Shown here in pieces: positions 1 to 7,323 of a stretch of DNA of 19,404 bases. Position 1 is the first letter of the stretch; each line of letters opens with the position of its first letter. Made by a program: the position numbers and the translations under genes. The stretch is from Pontiellaceae bacterium (lineage in GTDB: Bacteria > Verrucomicrobiota > Kiritimatiellia > Kiritimatiellales > Tichowtungiaceae), in the NCBI GenBank assembly GCA_025457785.1, contig JALOTS010000005.1:1-19404 (forward strand), read 5' to 3'. Under the pieces are notes generated by a model, which was given only the letters and a program-made list of their open reading frames with translations, had not been told where the DNA came from and did not search any database.

Positions 1-158
1 CCGATAAGAAACAAACCAATAATTACGTGACTGATATAGCTTCTATCCGTCGTTACCCCATCATAGAAAAACCGGTAGGTTAGAATCAGGAACACCGTAA
101 GCAGCCCGCCGGCCCAGATCATCCAGGCGGCCAAAGGACGCGAAGTCAATGGTTTCAT
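1..158 (-). CDS. N-terminus of a membrane protein (partial, runs off the window)
   Basis: Reading the minus strand from the ATG at 158 gives 52 codons with no stop before the window edge. The product starts MKPLTSRPLAAWMIWAGG and continues into a hydrophobic helix (about residues 10-26). A short polar stretch with a DRSYISH segment follows, and then a second hydrophobic run begins at the edge (VIIGLFLIG). A GGAG ribosome binding site lies about 6 bases before the ATG. The pattern of an N-terminal helix, a short loop with an 'SYIS' segment and a second helix resembles MotA/TolQ/ExbB-type proton-channel proteins, but too little is visible to assign a family. It is divergent from parB, with about 240 bases between them. 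Existence as a gene is fairly sure; function is not. Confidence 0.6.
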   Translation of the reverse strand, partial: MKPLTSRPLAAWMIWAGGLLTVFLILTYRFFYDGVTTDRSYISHVIIGLFLI

Positions 159-360
159 AAATTTCTCCGTTTTAACATACGCTTAAGAAAAGAACGGACT
201 CCTTGCTTTCCGCGCCTTTCCGTAAAAATCATTCAGATGTCCCTGCTGGTAACAAAAGCTTTCCCCAAGGTCAATTCTCTTATCTTCCCCTCCGGCGCAA
301 AACCGGACTATGTGAACGCAAAAAAAATTAATTCGATTCGTCAAACCATTCAAATTCATG

Positions 361-383
361 TAGGTAATCCGGATCATTACCTA
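361..383. promoter_or_regulatory. Perfect 8-bp dyad upstream of parB (possible operator or 5' leader hairpin)
   Basis: TAGGTAAT (361-368) and ATTACCTA (376-383) are exact reverse complements separated by 7 bases (CCGGATC). The dyad ends 18 bases before the parB ATG, just ahead of the GAGGCGG ribosome binding site (about 391-397). It could bind a dimeric regulator, or fold in the parB mRNA leader. It does not match the usual parS sequence. No neighbouring copy was seen in the window. Confidence 0.4.
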
Positions 384-401
384 TTTTAAACGAGGCGGAC
401 A

Positions 402-1310
402 ATGACAAAAAAAAATGAATCAGGTTGCGGGCCGGATGTGCTTGTTGCGGAAAAAAAAAGGATCACTCCGGCACCGGACGCCTCTGCAGAGCGTAATCAC
501 GTCACCCGGCTTTCGACCGGACTGATCCACGTCAACCCGATGCAGCCGCGCCGCATTTTCCGCGACGAGGCGCTCAGCGAATTGATTGCCTCGGTCAGGG
601 AACACGGCATTTTACAGCCCCTGCTGGTCCGGCAGAAAGAAAACCGGTTCGAGCTGGTTGCCGGAGAGCGCCGTCTGCGCGCCGCCAAAGCCGCAAACCT
701 GCCGGACGTGCCGGTGATCCTGATCGACATCGGCGATCAGGAAGCGCTCGAAATTGCGCTTATTGAAAACCTGCAGCGCGACGATCTCAATCCGATGGAA
801 GAAGCAGAAGGCTATCGCGAGCTGGCCGGCAGATTCGGGCTTACACAGGATGAAATTGCCAAACGGGTCGGCAAAGCCCGCGCCAGTGTCGCCAACAGGA
901 TGCGCCTGCTCGATTTGCCTTCCGGCATTAAAAAACTTCTCGAAAGCGGACAGCTCTCCGCCGGACACGGCAAAGTGCTTCTGGGCATCGAACCGGATGC
1001 GGAAAAAGAATTGCTGGCCCGGCAGATTGTGCGCGACAGCCTTTCGGTCCGCGCACTCGAAAAAACAATTGACCGGGGCCGGAAGCCGACGAAAAAACCG
1101 CGCGCTGAAAAAACCGACCTGCCGATCGATTATGTCCGCCACCTCTCTGACAAACTGCATCAGCACTTCGGTACGGCGGTTCACATCAACTCAACAAAGA
1201 CCCTCTCCAACGGCAAAAAAATCAAAGGCTCGATTCAGATCGACTACTACAACAGCGAAGATCTCACCCGCGTTCTTGAAATCCTCGGCATCACCTCGGA
1301 CGATTTATAG
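402..1310 (+). CDS. parB: Chromosome partitioning protein ParB (CTPase, parS-binding)
   Basis: This is a ParB/Spo0J-family protein, which loads on parS sites as a CTP-dependent clamp and works with the ParA ATPase in origin segregation. The 302 residues show the family's order of parts. There is an unstructured N-terminus (1-40), then the ParB/Srx nucleotide domain with NPMQPR (45-50), GERRLRAA (88-95) and ENLQRDDLNP (122-131). A helix-turn-helix follows around 147-170 (LTQDEIAKRVGKARASVANR), then a basic linker (225-237) and a C-terminal dimerisation domain that includes GKKIKGSIQIDYYNSEDLTR. Length is typical. The ATG at 402 is preceded by GAGGCGG. No parA lies next to it on this side; the gene to the left is divergent and the gene to the right is convergent. 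Family assignment is secure. Confidence 0.95.
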   Translation: MTKKNESGCGPDVLVAEKKRITPAPDASAERNHVTRLSTGLIHVNPMQPRRIFRDEALSELIASVREHGILQPLLVRQKENRFELVAGERRLRAAKAANLPDVPVILIDIGDQEALEIALIENLQRDDLNPMEEAEGYRELAGRFGLTQDEIAKRVGKARASVANRMRLLDLPSGIKKLLESGQLSAGHGKVLLGIEPDAEKELLARQIVRDSLSVRALEKTIDRGRKPTKKPRAEKTDLPIDYVRHLSDKLHQHFGTAVHINSTKTLSNGKKIKGSIQIDYYNSEDLTRVLEILGITSDDL

Positions 1311-1429
1311 CCGGGGAAAAATTATTCCGGACGATTCCGCCGATTTTCGGCGCAGGAAACAGAATCGGTTCCGCAATCAACCTCGGCAGAGACTGTATTG
1401 AATGAACGCCGGAGGTCATCCCGAAAGAC

Positions 1430-2068
1430 TCAGGCTTTGGTTGCGCCGCCGCCCTGGACAGAAAGGTTCATGTGAGAACGGTAACAGGCGAGTTCGGCGG
1501 CGGAGGCAACAATGTCATAATAGGCATCATGCCGGCGAAGACGGCGCAGATCGGCTTCCGGAAAATATTTTTTAACCGTTTTCGGGTCGTCTTTCTTGAA
1601 CTCCGCGCCGTCAGTCAGATCCAGCCATTGAATTTTCAGCGCGGACACATCGAGCAGCCGGTAGTGCAGCCGTCCGGTAAAGACCGGTAAAAATTTACGG
1701 GCAAGCATCCAGTCGGTATGAATACTGTTCCCGGCCATCAGCGGACGTTTTTGAACCGTTTTGTTGGGCGTTCCGCACCAGCGGTCCACAAAAGCGGTCA
1801 ACCGGGCATCGGCCTCTTCGACCGGAATCGCCGCATTGGACCGGCATTTTTTAACTAAATCCGGAAGGTTTTTCTCGACCCACGGACTGAGCGGCACGGT
1901 GTCTGACAAACGGATATAGAAATTCAAATCCTCTTCCGGCGGCGTAATACGCCTGAGATTCCGGTCGGTCAGCATAACGGCCACCTGAAGAAGCTGCGCT
2001 GCGTCGAGTTCCAGCGAGGTGAACTCCGTATCGAACCAGACGTAGGCTGTGGAGGCTTTACTGCTCAT
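1430..2068 (-). CDS. orn: Oligoribonuclease-like DEDDh 3'-5' exonuclease
   Basis: The protein degrades very short RNAs (2-5 nt) to mononucleotides, as Orn-type DEDDh exonucleases do. All three Exo motifs are visible in the 212 residues: WFDTEFTSLEL with D13 and E15 (Exo I), GNSIHTDWMLARKFLP with D119 (Exo II) and HDAYYDIVAS with H180 and D185 (Exo III). YRLLDVSALKIQW (136-148) matches the Orn-type segment before Exo III, which favours Orn over generic DnaQ-like enzymes. It is slightly longer than the usual roughly 180 residues, with a Gly-rich C-terminal tail. Its ATG overlaps the end of ackA by 11 bases, so it is probably translationally coupled as the last gene of the pta-ackA operon. E. 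coli Orn has MTGL where this has TEFTSL; the metal ligands are kept. Confidence 0.85.
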   Translation of the reverse strand: MSSKASTAYVWFDTEFTSLELDAAQLLQVAVMLTDRNLRRITPPEEDLNFYIRLSDTVPLSPWVEKNLPDLVKKCRSNAAIPVEEADARLTAFVDRWCGTPNKTVQKRPLMAGNSIHTDWMLARKFLPVFTGRLHYRLLDVSALKIQWLDLTDGAEFKKDDPKTVKKYFPEADLRRLRRHDAYYDIVASAAELACYRSHMNLSVQGGGATKA

Positions 2069-3275
2069 TTTTTTTCTTTGCTTTGATCAAAGCAAGCGTG
2101 TCGGCGGCAATCACCATCTCTTCATCGGTATGGATCACCATCGCTTTAACCTTGGATATGGCCGACGTAATAACCGTCTTTCCGGCATCATTCGCCTTTT
2201 TATCAAGCTTTAAACCGATATATCCGAAGTTTTCCAAAACTTTTTCCCGGACAATCGGATTGTTTTCACCAATGCCTGCGGTAAAAACGATCACATTCAC
2301 GCCGTTCATTGCGGCAGCATACGCTCCGATGTATTTCTGAATGGAATAGACAAACATATCAAAGGCTTCAATACACCCTTCATTTCCCTTTGCGCGGCCC
2401 GCCAGAACGTCGCGCATATCGCGCTGACCGCAAAGGCCCTGCAACCCGCCCTGCTTATTCATCATCGCGCTGACCTGCTCGCCGCTGAGGTGCTGCGTTT
2501 CCATAATATGCAGAGGAATATACGGGTCCAGGTCGCCGGAGCGCGTACCCATGAGAATGCCGGCCAGCGGCGTGAGACCCATCGAGGTATCCACCGACCT
2601 GCCGCCGTCAAACGCCGTGATCGAGCCGCCGTTGCCGAGATGGCAGGTTATGATTTTCAGCTTTTCAAACGGTTTCTTCAGTTCTTTGGCCGCCATTTTC
2701 GCGACATAGCCGTGCGATGTTCCGTGGAAACCGTACCGCCGGATTTTGTGAGCGGTGTATTGATCTTTCGGCAGACCGTACAAATAGGCTTTGGGCGGCA
2801 TCGTCTGATGAATCGCCGTATCGAACACCGCGACCTGCGGCATATCCGGAAACAGCTCGTAAATCGCCTGAATGCCCATCAGATTCGGCGGATTGTGCAG
2901 CGGGGCCAGCACAGAGTTTTTGCGGATAGCCTCCACAACACTTCCGTCAATCAGGACGGATTTTGTAAAATCTTCGCCGCCATGCACAACGCGGTGCCCG
3001 ACCCCCGCAAGGTCGCTGAGACTTTTAAGAACCCCCTTCGCCGGATCTGTCAGCATATTGAAAATTGCGTTGATCGCTTTTTTGTGATCCGGCAGGTCAA
3101 GATACTGATGCTCCATTTCGCTGCCGGGCTTTTTACACTCGACACTTGCACCGGAAATGCCGATGCGTTCCGCACCGCCCTGCGCCAGAACAACGAACTC
3201 GCCGATTCCGCCGGCGGACTTGTAGAGTTTGTATTTGATCGAAGAGGACCCCGAATTAATCACCAGAATTTTCAT
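2058..3275 (-). CDS. ackA: Acetate kinase
   Basis: It interconverts acetyl phosphate + ADP and acetate + ATP in the cytoplasm, paired with the Pta encoded just upstream. The 405 residues have the ASKHA-fold signatures: NSGSSSIKY (7-15), GHRVVHGG with R95 (93-100), HNPPN (127-131), FDTAIHQTMP with D152 (151-160), RRYGFHGTSHGYV with H184 (179-191), CHLGNGGS (211-218), GTRSGDLDP with R245 (243-251), FTAGIGENNP (331-340) and the TDEE segment (383-386) near the C-terminus. Positions of the catalytic N7, R, D, H and E residues track the known enzymes. The ATG is preceded by AGGAAAAACA, 24 bases after the pta stop codon. The gene order pta-ackA supports substrate-level ATP formation from acetyl-CoA or acetate assimilation. 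Confidence 0.97.
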   Translation of the reverse strand: MKILVINSGSSSIKYKLYKSAGGIGEFVVLAQGGAERIGISGASVECKKPGSEMEHQYLDLPDHKKAINAIFNMLTDPAKGVLKSLSDLAGVGHRVVHGGEDFTKSVLIDGSVVEAIRKNSVLAPLHNPPNLMGIQAIYELFPDMPQVAVFDTAIHQTMPPKAYLYGLPKDQYTAHKIRRYGFHGTSHGYVAKMAAKELKKPFEKLKIITCHLGNGGSITAFDGGRSVDTSMGLTPLAGILMGTRSGDLDPYIPLHIMETQHLSGEQVSAMMNKQGGLQGLCGQRDMRDVLAGRAKGNEGCIEAFDMFVYSIQKYIGAYAAAMNGVNVIVFTAGIGENNPIVREKVLENFGYIGLKLDKKANDAGKTVITSAISKVKAMVIHTDEEMVIAADTLALIKAKKKNEQ

Positions 3276-3299
3276 TGTTTTTCCTGTTTACGCTTAAAT

Positions 3300-4277
3300 T
3301 TACAGAGACTGTACCGCCGTGATTGCAACCACACCGACAATATCCTCCGCACTGCATCCGCGCGATAAATCATTCACCGGCTTTTTGAGACCCTGCAGAA
3401 CCGGACCGTAGGCCTCCGCCCCGCCGAGGCGCTGCACCAATTTGTAGGCCATATTCCCTGCATTGAGATCCGGGAAAATCAAGACGCGGGCCTGACCGGC
3501 CAGCTCGCTCTGCGGCGCTTTGCTCTTCGCCACACCGGGCACGATCGCCGCATCCACCTGCAGCTCGCCGTCCAGCTTAACCGGCGCATCCGGCAGACTG
3601 ACCTTCAGCAGCTCCTTGGCTTTGCCGGTCGCTTCAATCACCTTATCGACCAGAGGACTGGAGGCTGAGCCCTTCGTGGAATAGGAAAGCAGAGCGACGT
3701 TGGCCGGAATTCCGAATTGCAGCGCGGTTTTTGCGCTCTGCACGGCAATCTGCGCAAGCTGAGCGGCATCCGGATTTTCGACCAGACCGCAATCCGAAAA
3801 AATATAGGGAACGTCATTAACGCACATAAAAAACACGCTGGAAATAATCGAACCTTTTTCAGCCGATTTAATGATCTGAAGCGCCGGTCGAACCGTATCG
3901 GCGGTCGAATGGGCGGCCCCGGAAACCAGTCCGTCCGCCTCCCCGTTCTGCACCATCATCATGCCGAAATAATTAACATGCCTGACCGCTTCGCGGGCCT
4001 GCTCCAGCGTGATCCCTTTTCCCCTGCGCAACTCACAGAATGTCGCGGCATACCCCTCAAGCTTATCCGATGTCAGAGGATTGATCACGGTTACGCCGGA
4101 ACTGACCTGCGCCGCTGTTTTTTCATCGCCCAGCACGATCACTCCGGCAATCCCCTCCGCAGCAATCTGATTGGCGGCGGCGATCACGCGCGCATCGGCC
4201 CCTTCCGGAAGAACAATCGTCCGCTGATTTGCCTGCGCTTTGCGAATAACAGTCTGAATAAACTCACTGCGGCTCAT
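3300..4277 (-). CDS. pta: Phosphate acetyltransferase, short single-domain form
   Basis: It converts acetyl-CoA + phosphate to acetyl phosphate + CoA, feeding AckA. The 325 residues correspond to the PTA/PTB catalytic domain alone. Recognisable parts include RTIVLPEGADARVI near the N-terminus, NYFGMMMVQNGEADGLVSGAAHSTADTV in the middle (the GxxDGLVSGA active-site region), ALLSYSTKGSASSP, and FPDLNAGNMAYKLVQRLGGAEAYGP near the end. The N-terminal P-loop/DRTGG regulatory domains found in enterobacterial Pta are absent, so allosteric control by NADH or pyruvate through that region is not expected. The ATG at 4277 has a strong AAGGAGAGGTG ribosome binding site. It heads the pta-ackA-orn operon and is separated from rplQ upstream by an intrinsic terminator. 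Confidence 0.96.
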   Translation of the reverse strand: MSRSEFIQTVIRKAQANQRTIVLPEGADARVIAAANQIAAEGIAGVIVLGDEKTAAQVSSGVTVINPLTSDKLEGYAATFCELRRGKGITLEQAREAVRHVNYFGMMMVQNGEADGLVSGAAHSTADTVRPALQIIKSAEKGSIISSVFFMCVNDVPYIFSDCGLVENPDAAQLAQIAVQSAKTALQFGIPANVALLSYSTKGSASSPLVDKVIEATGKAKELLKVSLPDAPVKLDGELQVDAAIVPGVAKSKAPQSELAGQARVLIFPDLNAGNMAYKLVQRLGGAEAYGPVLQGLKKPVNDLSRGCSAEDIVGVVAITAVQSL

Positions 4278-4316
4278 GGTTAAAACACCTCTCCTTAATT
4301 TTCAAAAAATCCCTCG

Positions 4317-4361
4317 TTTTAAAAAATCAAAACCCTCCTAAGCGACTGCTTAAGAGGGTTT
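4317..4361 (-). terminator. Intrinsic terminator of the infA-rplQ ribosomal operon
   Basis: A 14-pair stem (one C/A mismatch) spans 4330-4361 with a 4-base GACT loop at 4344-4347; the lower arms are AAACCCTC and GAGGGTTT. Read on the minus strand it lies 24 bases after the rplQ stop and is followed by TTTTGATTTTTT, a typical rho-independent terminator. It separates the ribosomal operon from pta, which therefore probably has its own promoter in the short gap. Confidence 0.88.
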
Positions 4362-4384
4362 CTCATGCTGAATTCTCCGCTGAT

Positions 4385-4774
4385 TTATTTCTGAACTTCA
4401 ACTTCAGCCGCCGGAACAGCGCTTTCCACCCATTCGAGAATAACCATTTCCGACGCATCGCTCATCCGCTGGCCAAGTTTGGTGATTCGCGTATAACCGC
4501 CTGAACGCCCGGCAAAACCGGGAGCGATTTTTTCGAACAGCGCCTTGACCTGATCGGGCTGCTTAATCACAGCGATCGCCTGACGGCGGGCCGACAGCGT
4601 TCCAGCCTTGCCCAGTGTAACCATTTTTTCGGCCAGCGCCTGAGTCGCTTTTGCCTTTGAAATCGTGGTTTTAATGCGGCGTTCAGCGATCAGACTGCAG
4701 ACCTGATTCGCCAGCATCGCATCGCGGTGGGCGCCTGTGCGACCGAGTTTAACCGTTTTTTTAAGATGTCTCAT
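4385..4774 (-). CDS. rplQ: 50S ribosomal protein L17
   Basis: L17 is a structural protein of the large ribosomal subunit near the exit tunnel. The N-terminus MRHLKKTVKLGRTGAHRDAM is the near-invariant L17 start (RxxGR/HR pattern), followed by NQVCSLIAERRIKTTISKAKATQALAEKMVTLGK. GGYTRITKLGQRMSDASEMVILEWV is the conserved C-terminal part. The 129 residues include a short acidic/Ala tail (AVPAAEVEVQK) beyond the core. It sits 21 bases after rpoA, the standard arrangement, and is the last gene before the operon's terminator. Confidence 0.97.
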   Translation of the reverse strand: MRHLKKTVKLGRTGAHRDAMLANQVCSLIAERRIKTTISKAKATQALAEKMVTLGKAGTLSARRQAIAVIKQPDQVKALFEKIAPGFAGRSGGYTRITKLGQRMSDASEMVILEWVESAVPAAEVEVQK

Positions 4775-4795
4775 GATACCCCCCGTTTGATAAAA

Positions 4796-5803
4796 CTATT
4801 CACTGTCTTTGGCCAAAGGCTTCAGCACATCTTCGTCAAATGTCATGCCGAGCGACAGGCCCATATCAATAATCTTCTGCTTGATCTCATTGAGCGATTT
4901 CTTACCGAAGTTACGGTACTTGAGCATTTCCGCTTCCGTCTTCTGAGCCAGTTCACCAACGGTTGTAATGTTGGCATTGTTCAGACAGTTGGCGGCGCGC
5001 ACACTCAGTTCAATTTCATTCACACTGATATTGAGTTTGCGGCGCAGCTCTTCTTTTTCAATGTCAATCTGTTTCTCGCTGGCCTCGAACTCGATCAGAT
5101 CTTTGTCATAACTGACAAAGATGTCGAGGTGATGCCGCAAAATCGCGGCGGACATCGTCAGCGCATCATCCGGAGTCACACGGCCATCGGTCCAGATTTC
5201 GATAATCAACCGGTCGTAATCCGTGCGGCGGCCAACCCGGCAGTAGTCCACATCATATTTCACACGGGAAACCGGCGAAAAAAGAGAGTCGATCGGAATA
5301 ATGCCGATTTCCTGGCCTTCCTTCTTATTTCCTTCGGCCGGACAATAACCTCGGCCCACCCGTGTCTCCAGTTCAACGTCAAACTTCCCGTTGGTGTCCA
5401 GCGTGGCAATATGGTGATCCGGATTAAGCACCTGAACACTGTCATTGCACTGAATATCGCGGGCGGTCACTTCACCCGGCCCCTTCACGCTGATCTTCAG
5501 GCGCTGGGGTTCACGGGAATAGGACTTCAACAGAACTTTTTTCAGATTCAAGACAATATCGGTTACATCTTCCACCACCCCCGGCAGACTGCAAAATTCA
5601 TGCGGAGCATTCTGAATTCTGATGGAGGAAATGGCGGTGCCTTCCAGCGAGGAAAGCAATACGCGGCGCATGGAATTCCCGATGGTGCGGCCGTAACCGG
5701 CCTCAAATGGTTCAGCAACAAACTTCCCGTAGGTGCCGGTGGACACGATGTCGTCTTTGACGACCCGCTTCGGCATTTCGAAACGACCTAATCTAATCGG
5801 CAT
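4796..5803 (-). CDS. rpoA: DNA-directed RNA polymerase subunit alpha
   Basis: The alpha subunit dimerises to scaffold RNA polymerase assembly and contacts UP elements and activators through its C-terminal domain. The N-terminal domain (about 1-235) includes FVAEPFEAGYGRTIGNSMRRVLLSSLEGTA (29-57), the signature dimerisation region. The C-terminal domain (about 257-320) has ELSVRAANCLNNANI, whose R269 corresponds to E. coli R265 (UP-element contact), and NFGKKSLNEIKQKI. The tail is short and acidic. Length 335 is normal. GGGAGAAG lies just upstream of the ATG at 5803. It directly follows rpsK; the usual rpsD is missing in between. Confidence 0.98.
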   Translation of the reverse strand: MPIRLGRFEMPKRVVKDDIVSTGTYGKFVAEPFEAGYGRTIGNSMRRVLLSSLEGTAISSIRIQNAPHEFCSLPGVVEDVTDIVLNLKKVLLKSYSREPQRLKISVKGPGEVTARDIQCNDSVQVLNPDHHIATLDTNGKFDVELETRVGRGYCPAEGNKKEGQEIGIIPIDSLFSPVSRVKYDVDYCRVGRRTDYDRLIIEIWTDGRVTPDDALTMSAAILRHHLDIFVSYDKDLIEFEASEKQIDIEKEELRRKLNISVNEIELSVRAANCLNNANITTVGELAQKTEAEMLKYRNFGKKSLNEIKQKIIDMGLSLGMTFDEDVLKPLAKDSE

Positions 5804-5871
5804 TTTTTCTTCTCCCAGAACCGGGCATTAACCGGCTCATATGGTTTTACAATACATACTCAGCGCACACT

Positions 5872-6393
5872 TTATACGCGGCGCTGTTTTCTTGGACGAC
5901 ATCCATTGTGCGGAACCGGCGTGGTATCCTTGATGGCGGAAACGCGAAGCCCCGCCGCCTGAATCGCGCGAACTGCGGACTCGCGCCCGGCGCCCGGCCC
6001 CTGCACACGGACTTCCACTTCATTCATTCCGTGAGCCATCGCCGCACGCGCCGCTTCCTGCGCCACCGTGGTGGCGGCAAACGCCGTGCTCTTGCGGGAT
6101 CCTTTAAACCCGCAGCGACCCGCACTGCTCCAGGCAATCACCTGTCCCCGCATATCGGTCAGCGACACAATGGTGTTATTAAACGTCGTTTTGATAAACG
6201 CCATGCCGTATGGAACGTTCTTGGCGCCTTTCATCCGGCGCTTCGGTTTGCCATCGTCAACCGGCGCTTCTTCAATCTGGGCAAAAATATCTCTCTGTCT
6301 CGGCTTTTTGCCTTCGCTCGCGACGGCAGGCTCCGCCGCAGCCGCGACATTTTCCGCGGCAACTTCTTCTACAGGTTTGTTTTCTTCGGCCAT
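5872..6393 (-). CDS. rpsK: 30S ribosomal protein S11 with an N-terminal extension
   Basis: S11 is part of the small-subunit platform near the mRNA exit. The conserved core runs from about residue 55 to the end, with FIKTTFNNTIVSLTD, AGRCGFKGSRKSTAFAA, VQGPGAGRESAVRAIQAAGL and the C-terminal DTTPVPHNGCRPRKQRRV. It is 173 residues against about 129 in E. coli; the extra roughly 44 residues are all N-terminal, an Ala/Glu/Pro-rich acidic stretch (EEVAAENVAAAAEPAVAS) followed by a basic one (GKKPRQRDIF). The long start is supported by GAGGAA 8 bases before the ATG at 6393. A later in-frame Met (about residue 54) would leave a normal-sized protein, but no ribosome binding site was noted for it. Identity is certain; the extension's role is unknown. 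Confidence 0.96.
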   Translation of the reverse strand: MAEENKPVEEVAAENVAAAAEPAVASEGKKPRQRDIFAQIEEAPVDDGKPKRRMKGAKNVPYGMAFIKTTFNNTIVSLTDMRGQVIAWSSAGRCGFKGSRKSTAFAATTVAQEAARAAMAHGMNEVEVRVQGPGAGRESAVRAIQAAGLRVSAIKDTTPVPHNGCRPRKQRRV

Positions 6394-6416
6394 GAATCGA
6401 ATTCCTCAGTTAAAAA

Positions 6417-6836
6417 TTATTTCTTCGCAGCAGGCGCCGCGCCTATTTTAGCTGCCGAACGGGCGTCTTTACCACGAACCGCGCCGACCGTACGGCGGGC
6501 GCCCTTACGGGTGCGGGCGTTTGTTTTTGTGCGTTGTCCGCGAACCGGAAGACCGCGGCGATGCCGGGTTCCCCGGTAGCAGTTGATCGAAACCAGACGG
6601 CGGATATTCTGTCCGATTTCACGGCGAAGATCCCCTTCAATCGTGTAATCGGCACGAATCACTCCGGTCAGCCTGGTTATATCTTCGTCCGTCAAATCGT
6701 CCGCCTTTTTGGCGGGATCCAGCCCGGCTTTTGAAATCGCTTCGCGCGACGTGGTCAATCCAAGACCGTAAACATAAGTCAAAGCGTACTCGAGACGCTT
6801 TTTCCCGGGAATATCAACACCAAGTATACGCGGCAT
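6417..6836 (-). CDS. rpsM: 30S ribosomal protein S13
   Basis: S13 sits in the head of the small subunit and contacts L5, L31 and the P-site tRNA. The start chosen is the ATG at 6836, giving MPRILGVDIPGKKRLEYAL, the canonical S13 N-terminus, with AAGGAG about 10 bases upstream. A start 8 codons earlier is possible in frame but would run into the rpmJ coding region and lacks a fitting N-terminus. IGQNIRRLVSINCYRGTRHRRGLPVRGQRTKTNARTRKG is the diagnostic C-terminal RNA-binding segment. The 139 residues exceed the usual roughly 120 because of a Lys/Ala tail (GKDARSAAKIGAAPAAKK). Confidence 0.97.
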   Translation of the reverse strand: MPRILGVDIPGKKRLEYALTYVYGLGLTTSREAISKAGLDPAKKADDLTDEDITRLTGVIRADYTIEGDLRREIGQNIRRLVSINCYRGTRHRRGLPVRGQRTKTNARTRKGARRTVGAVRGKDARSAAKIGAAPAAKK

Positions 6837-6856
6837 ATAAACCTTGCTCCTTAAAA

Positions 6857-6973
6857 TCAACCCTGACGCTGTTTGTGACGCGGGTTGCGTTTGTTAATTA
6901 CATAAACACGCCCTTTACGACGCACAATTTTGTCGTCAGCGCTGATTTTTTTAACCGATGCCTTGACCTTCAT
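6857..6973 (-). CDS. rpmJ: 50S ribosomal protein L36, zinc-free form
   Basis: A 38-codon gene starts at the ATG at 6973 and ends with TGA at 6857-6859. It opens MKVKASVKKISADDKIVRRK and closes NKRNPRHKQRQG, the unmistakable L36 pattern (MKVRxSVK...RRKGRVYVI...NPRHKQRQG). Standard L36 binds zinc with three Cys and one His. Here the CxxC position reads SADD and the third Cys is also lost, so only the His remains and no zinc ribbon can form. Such C-minus L36 proteins are known as zinc-sparing variants. It lies between infA (7-base gap) and rpsM. Its AGGTGA ribosome binding site overlaps the infA stop codon. Confidence 0.95.
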   Translation of the reverse strand: MKVKASVKKISADDKIVRRKGRVYVINKRNPRHKQRQG

Positions 6974-6980
6974 AGTTCAC

Positions 6981-7187
6981 CTAAATAATAACCCGCCCCT
7001 CATTCATGCTGAAGGGCGACATTTCCACCCTCACGAAATCGCCCGCCTTCGGCCGTTCCTTCTCACGGTCTTCCGCTGCAACATAGGCCGTAAACAGATG
7101 TCCGTTACCTAATACTGCGCGAAAAGCGTGACTATCTATCACGGCCTCCAACCGAGCGTCCAGTAAAATAATTTCACATTCGCTCAT
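6981..7187 (-). CDS. infA: Translation initiation factor IF-1 (divergent)
   Basis: IF-1 binds the A site of the 30S subunit during initiation. The 68 residues form an S1/OB-fold pattern like IF-1: LEAVIDSHAFRAVLGNGHLFTAYVA (equivalent to VxEALPNxxFRVxLENGHxVLAHIS), then the Arg-containing segment, AGDFVRVEMSPFSMNEGRVII (equivalent to GDxVxVELSPYDLxxGRI). The usual N-terminal MAKED and the C-terminal basic residues are changed or missing, so it is more divergent than most. The position at the head of rpmJ-rpsM-rpsK-rpoA supports the call. No Shine-Dalgarno sequence is visible before the ATG, and a likely promoter sits close upstream, suggesting a very short 5' leader. Confidence 0.9.
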   Translation of the reverse strand: MSECEIILLDARLEAVIDSHAFRAVLGNGHLFTAYVAAEDREKERPKAGDFVRVEMSPFSMNEGRVII

Positions 7188-7202
7188 TTTTAAGAGCGGC
7201 CC

Positions 7203-7230
7203 ATCATAGCGACCCGACCCTTCTGTACAA
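7203..7230 (-). promoter_or_regulatory. Probable sigma-70-type promoter for the infA-rplQ operon
   Basis: On the minus strand, TTGTAC (7225-7230) and TATGAT (7203-7208) are spaced by 16 bases. The -10 hexamer matches the consensus at five of six positions; the -35 matches weakly. The predicted start of transcription would be near 7196, leaving fewer than about 10 bases before the infA ATG at 7187. Confidence 0.45.
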
Positions 7231-7280
7231 GCACCAATTCAAGAAAAAACAAACCATTTGCTTAAATCAGGGAATTACCA

Positions 7281-7309
7281 TTGATCGGAAACCGCCGCGC
7301 CGCTATCCT
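7281..7309 (+). promoter_or_regulatory. Possible promoter for the M16 peptidase gene
   Basis: TTGATC (7281-7286) and TATCCT (7304-7309) are separated by 17 bases on the plus strand. The ATG of the downstream gene is at 7324 and no Shine-Dalgarno sequence precedes it, so the transcript would again have a very short leader. Hexamer matches are only moderate. Confidence 0.35.
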
Positions 7310-7323
7310 CCCCCGCCAATCTT

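Noticed and set aside
183..377. 64-codon minus-strand open frame between the partial membrane gene and parB
   Set aside because: No ribosome binding site, no recognisable domain, and it covers the divergent promoter region and the parB dyad.
361..383. The parB-upstream dyad as a parS site
   Set aside because: It lacks the conserved GTTTCACGTGAAAC-type core of parS.
1338..1352. 6-bp hairpin with a TTT loop after parB as a terminator
   Set aside because: No T-tract follows on either strand, so termination is not supported.
2490..3368. Long plus-strand open frame opposite ackA
   Set aside because: It is antisense to the clearly coding ackA and the product is Arg/His-rich without any domain; a by-product of codon use.
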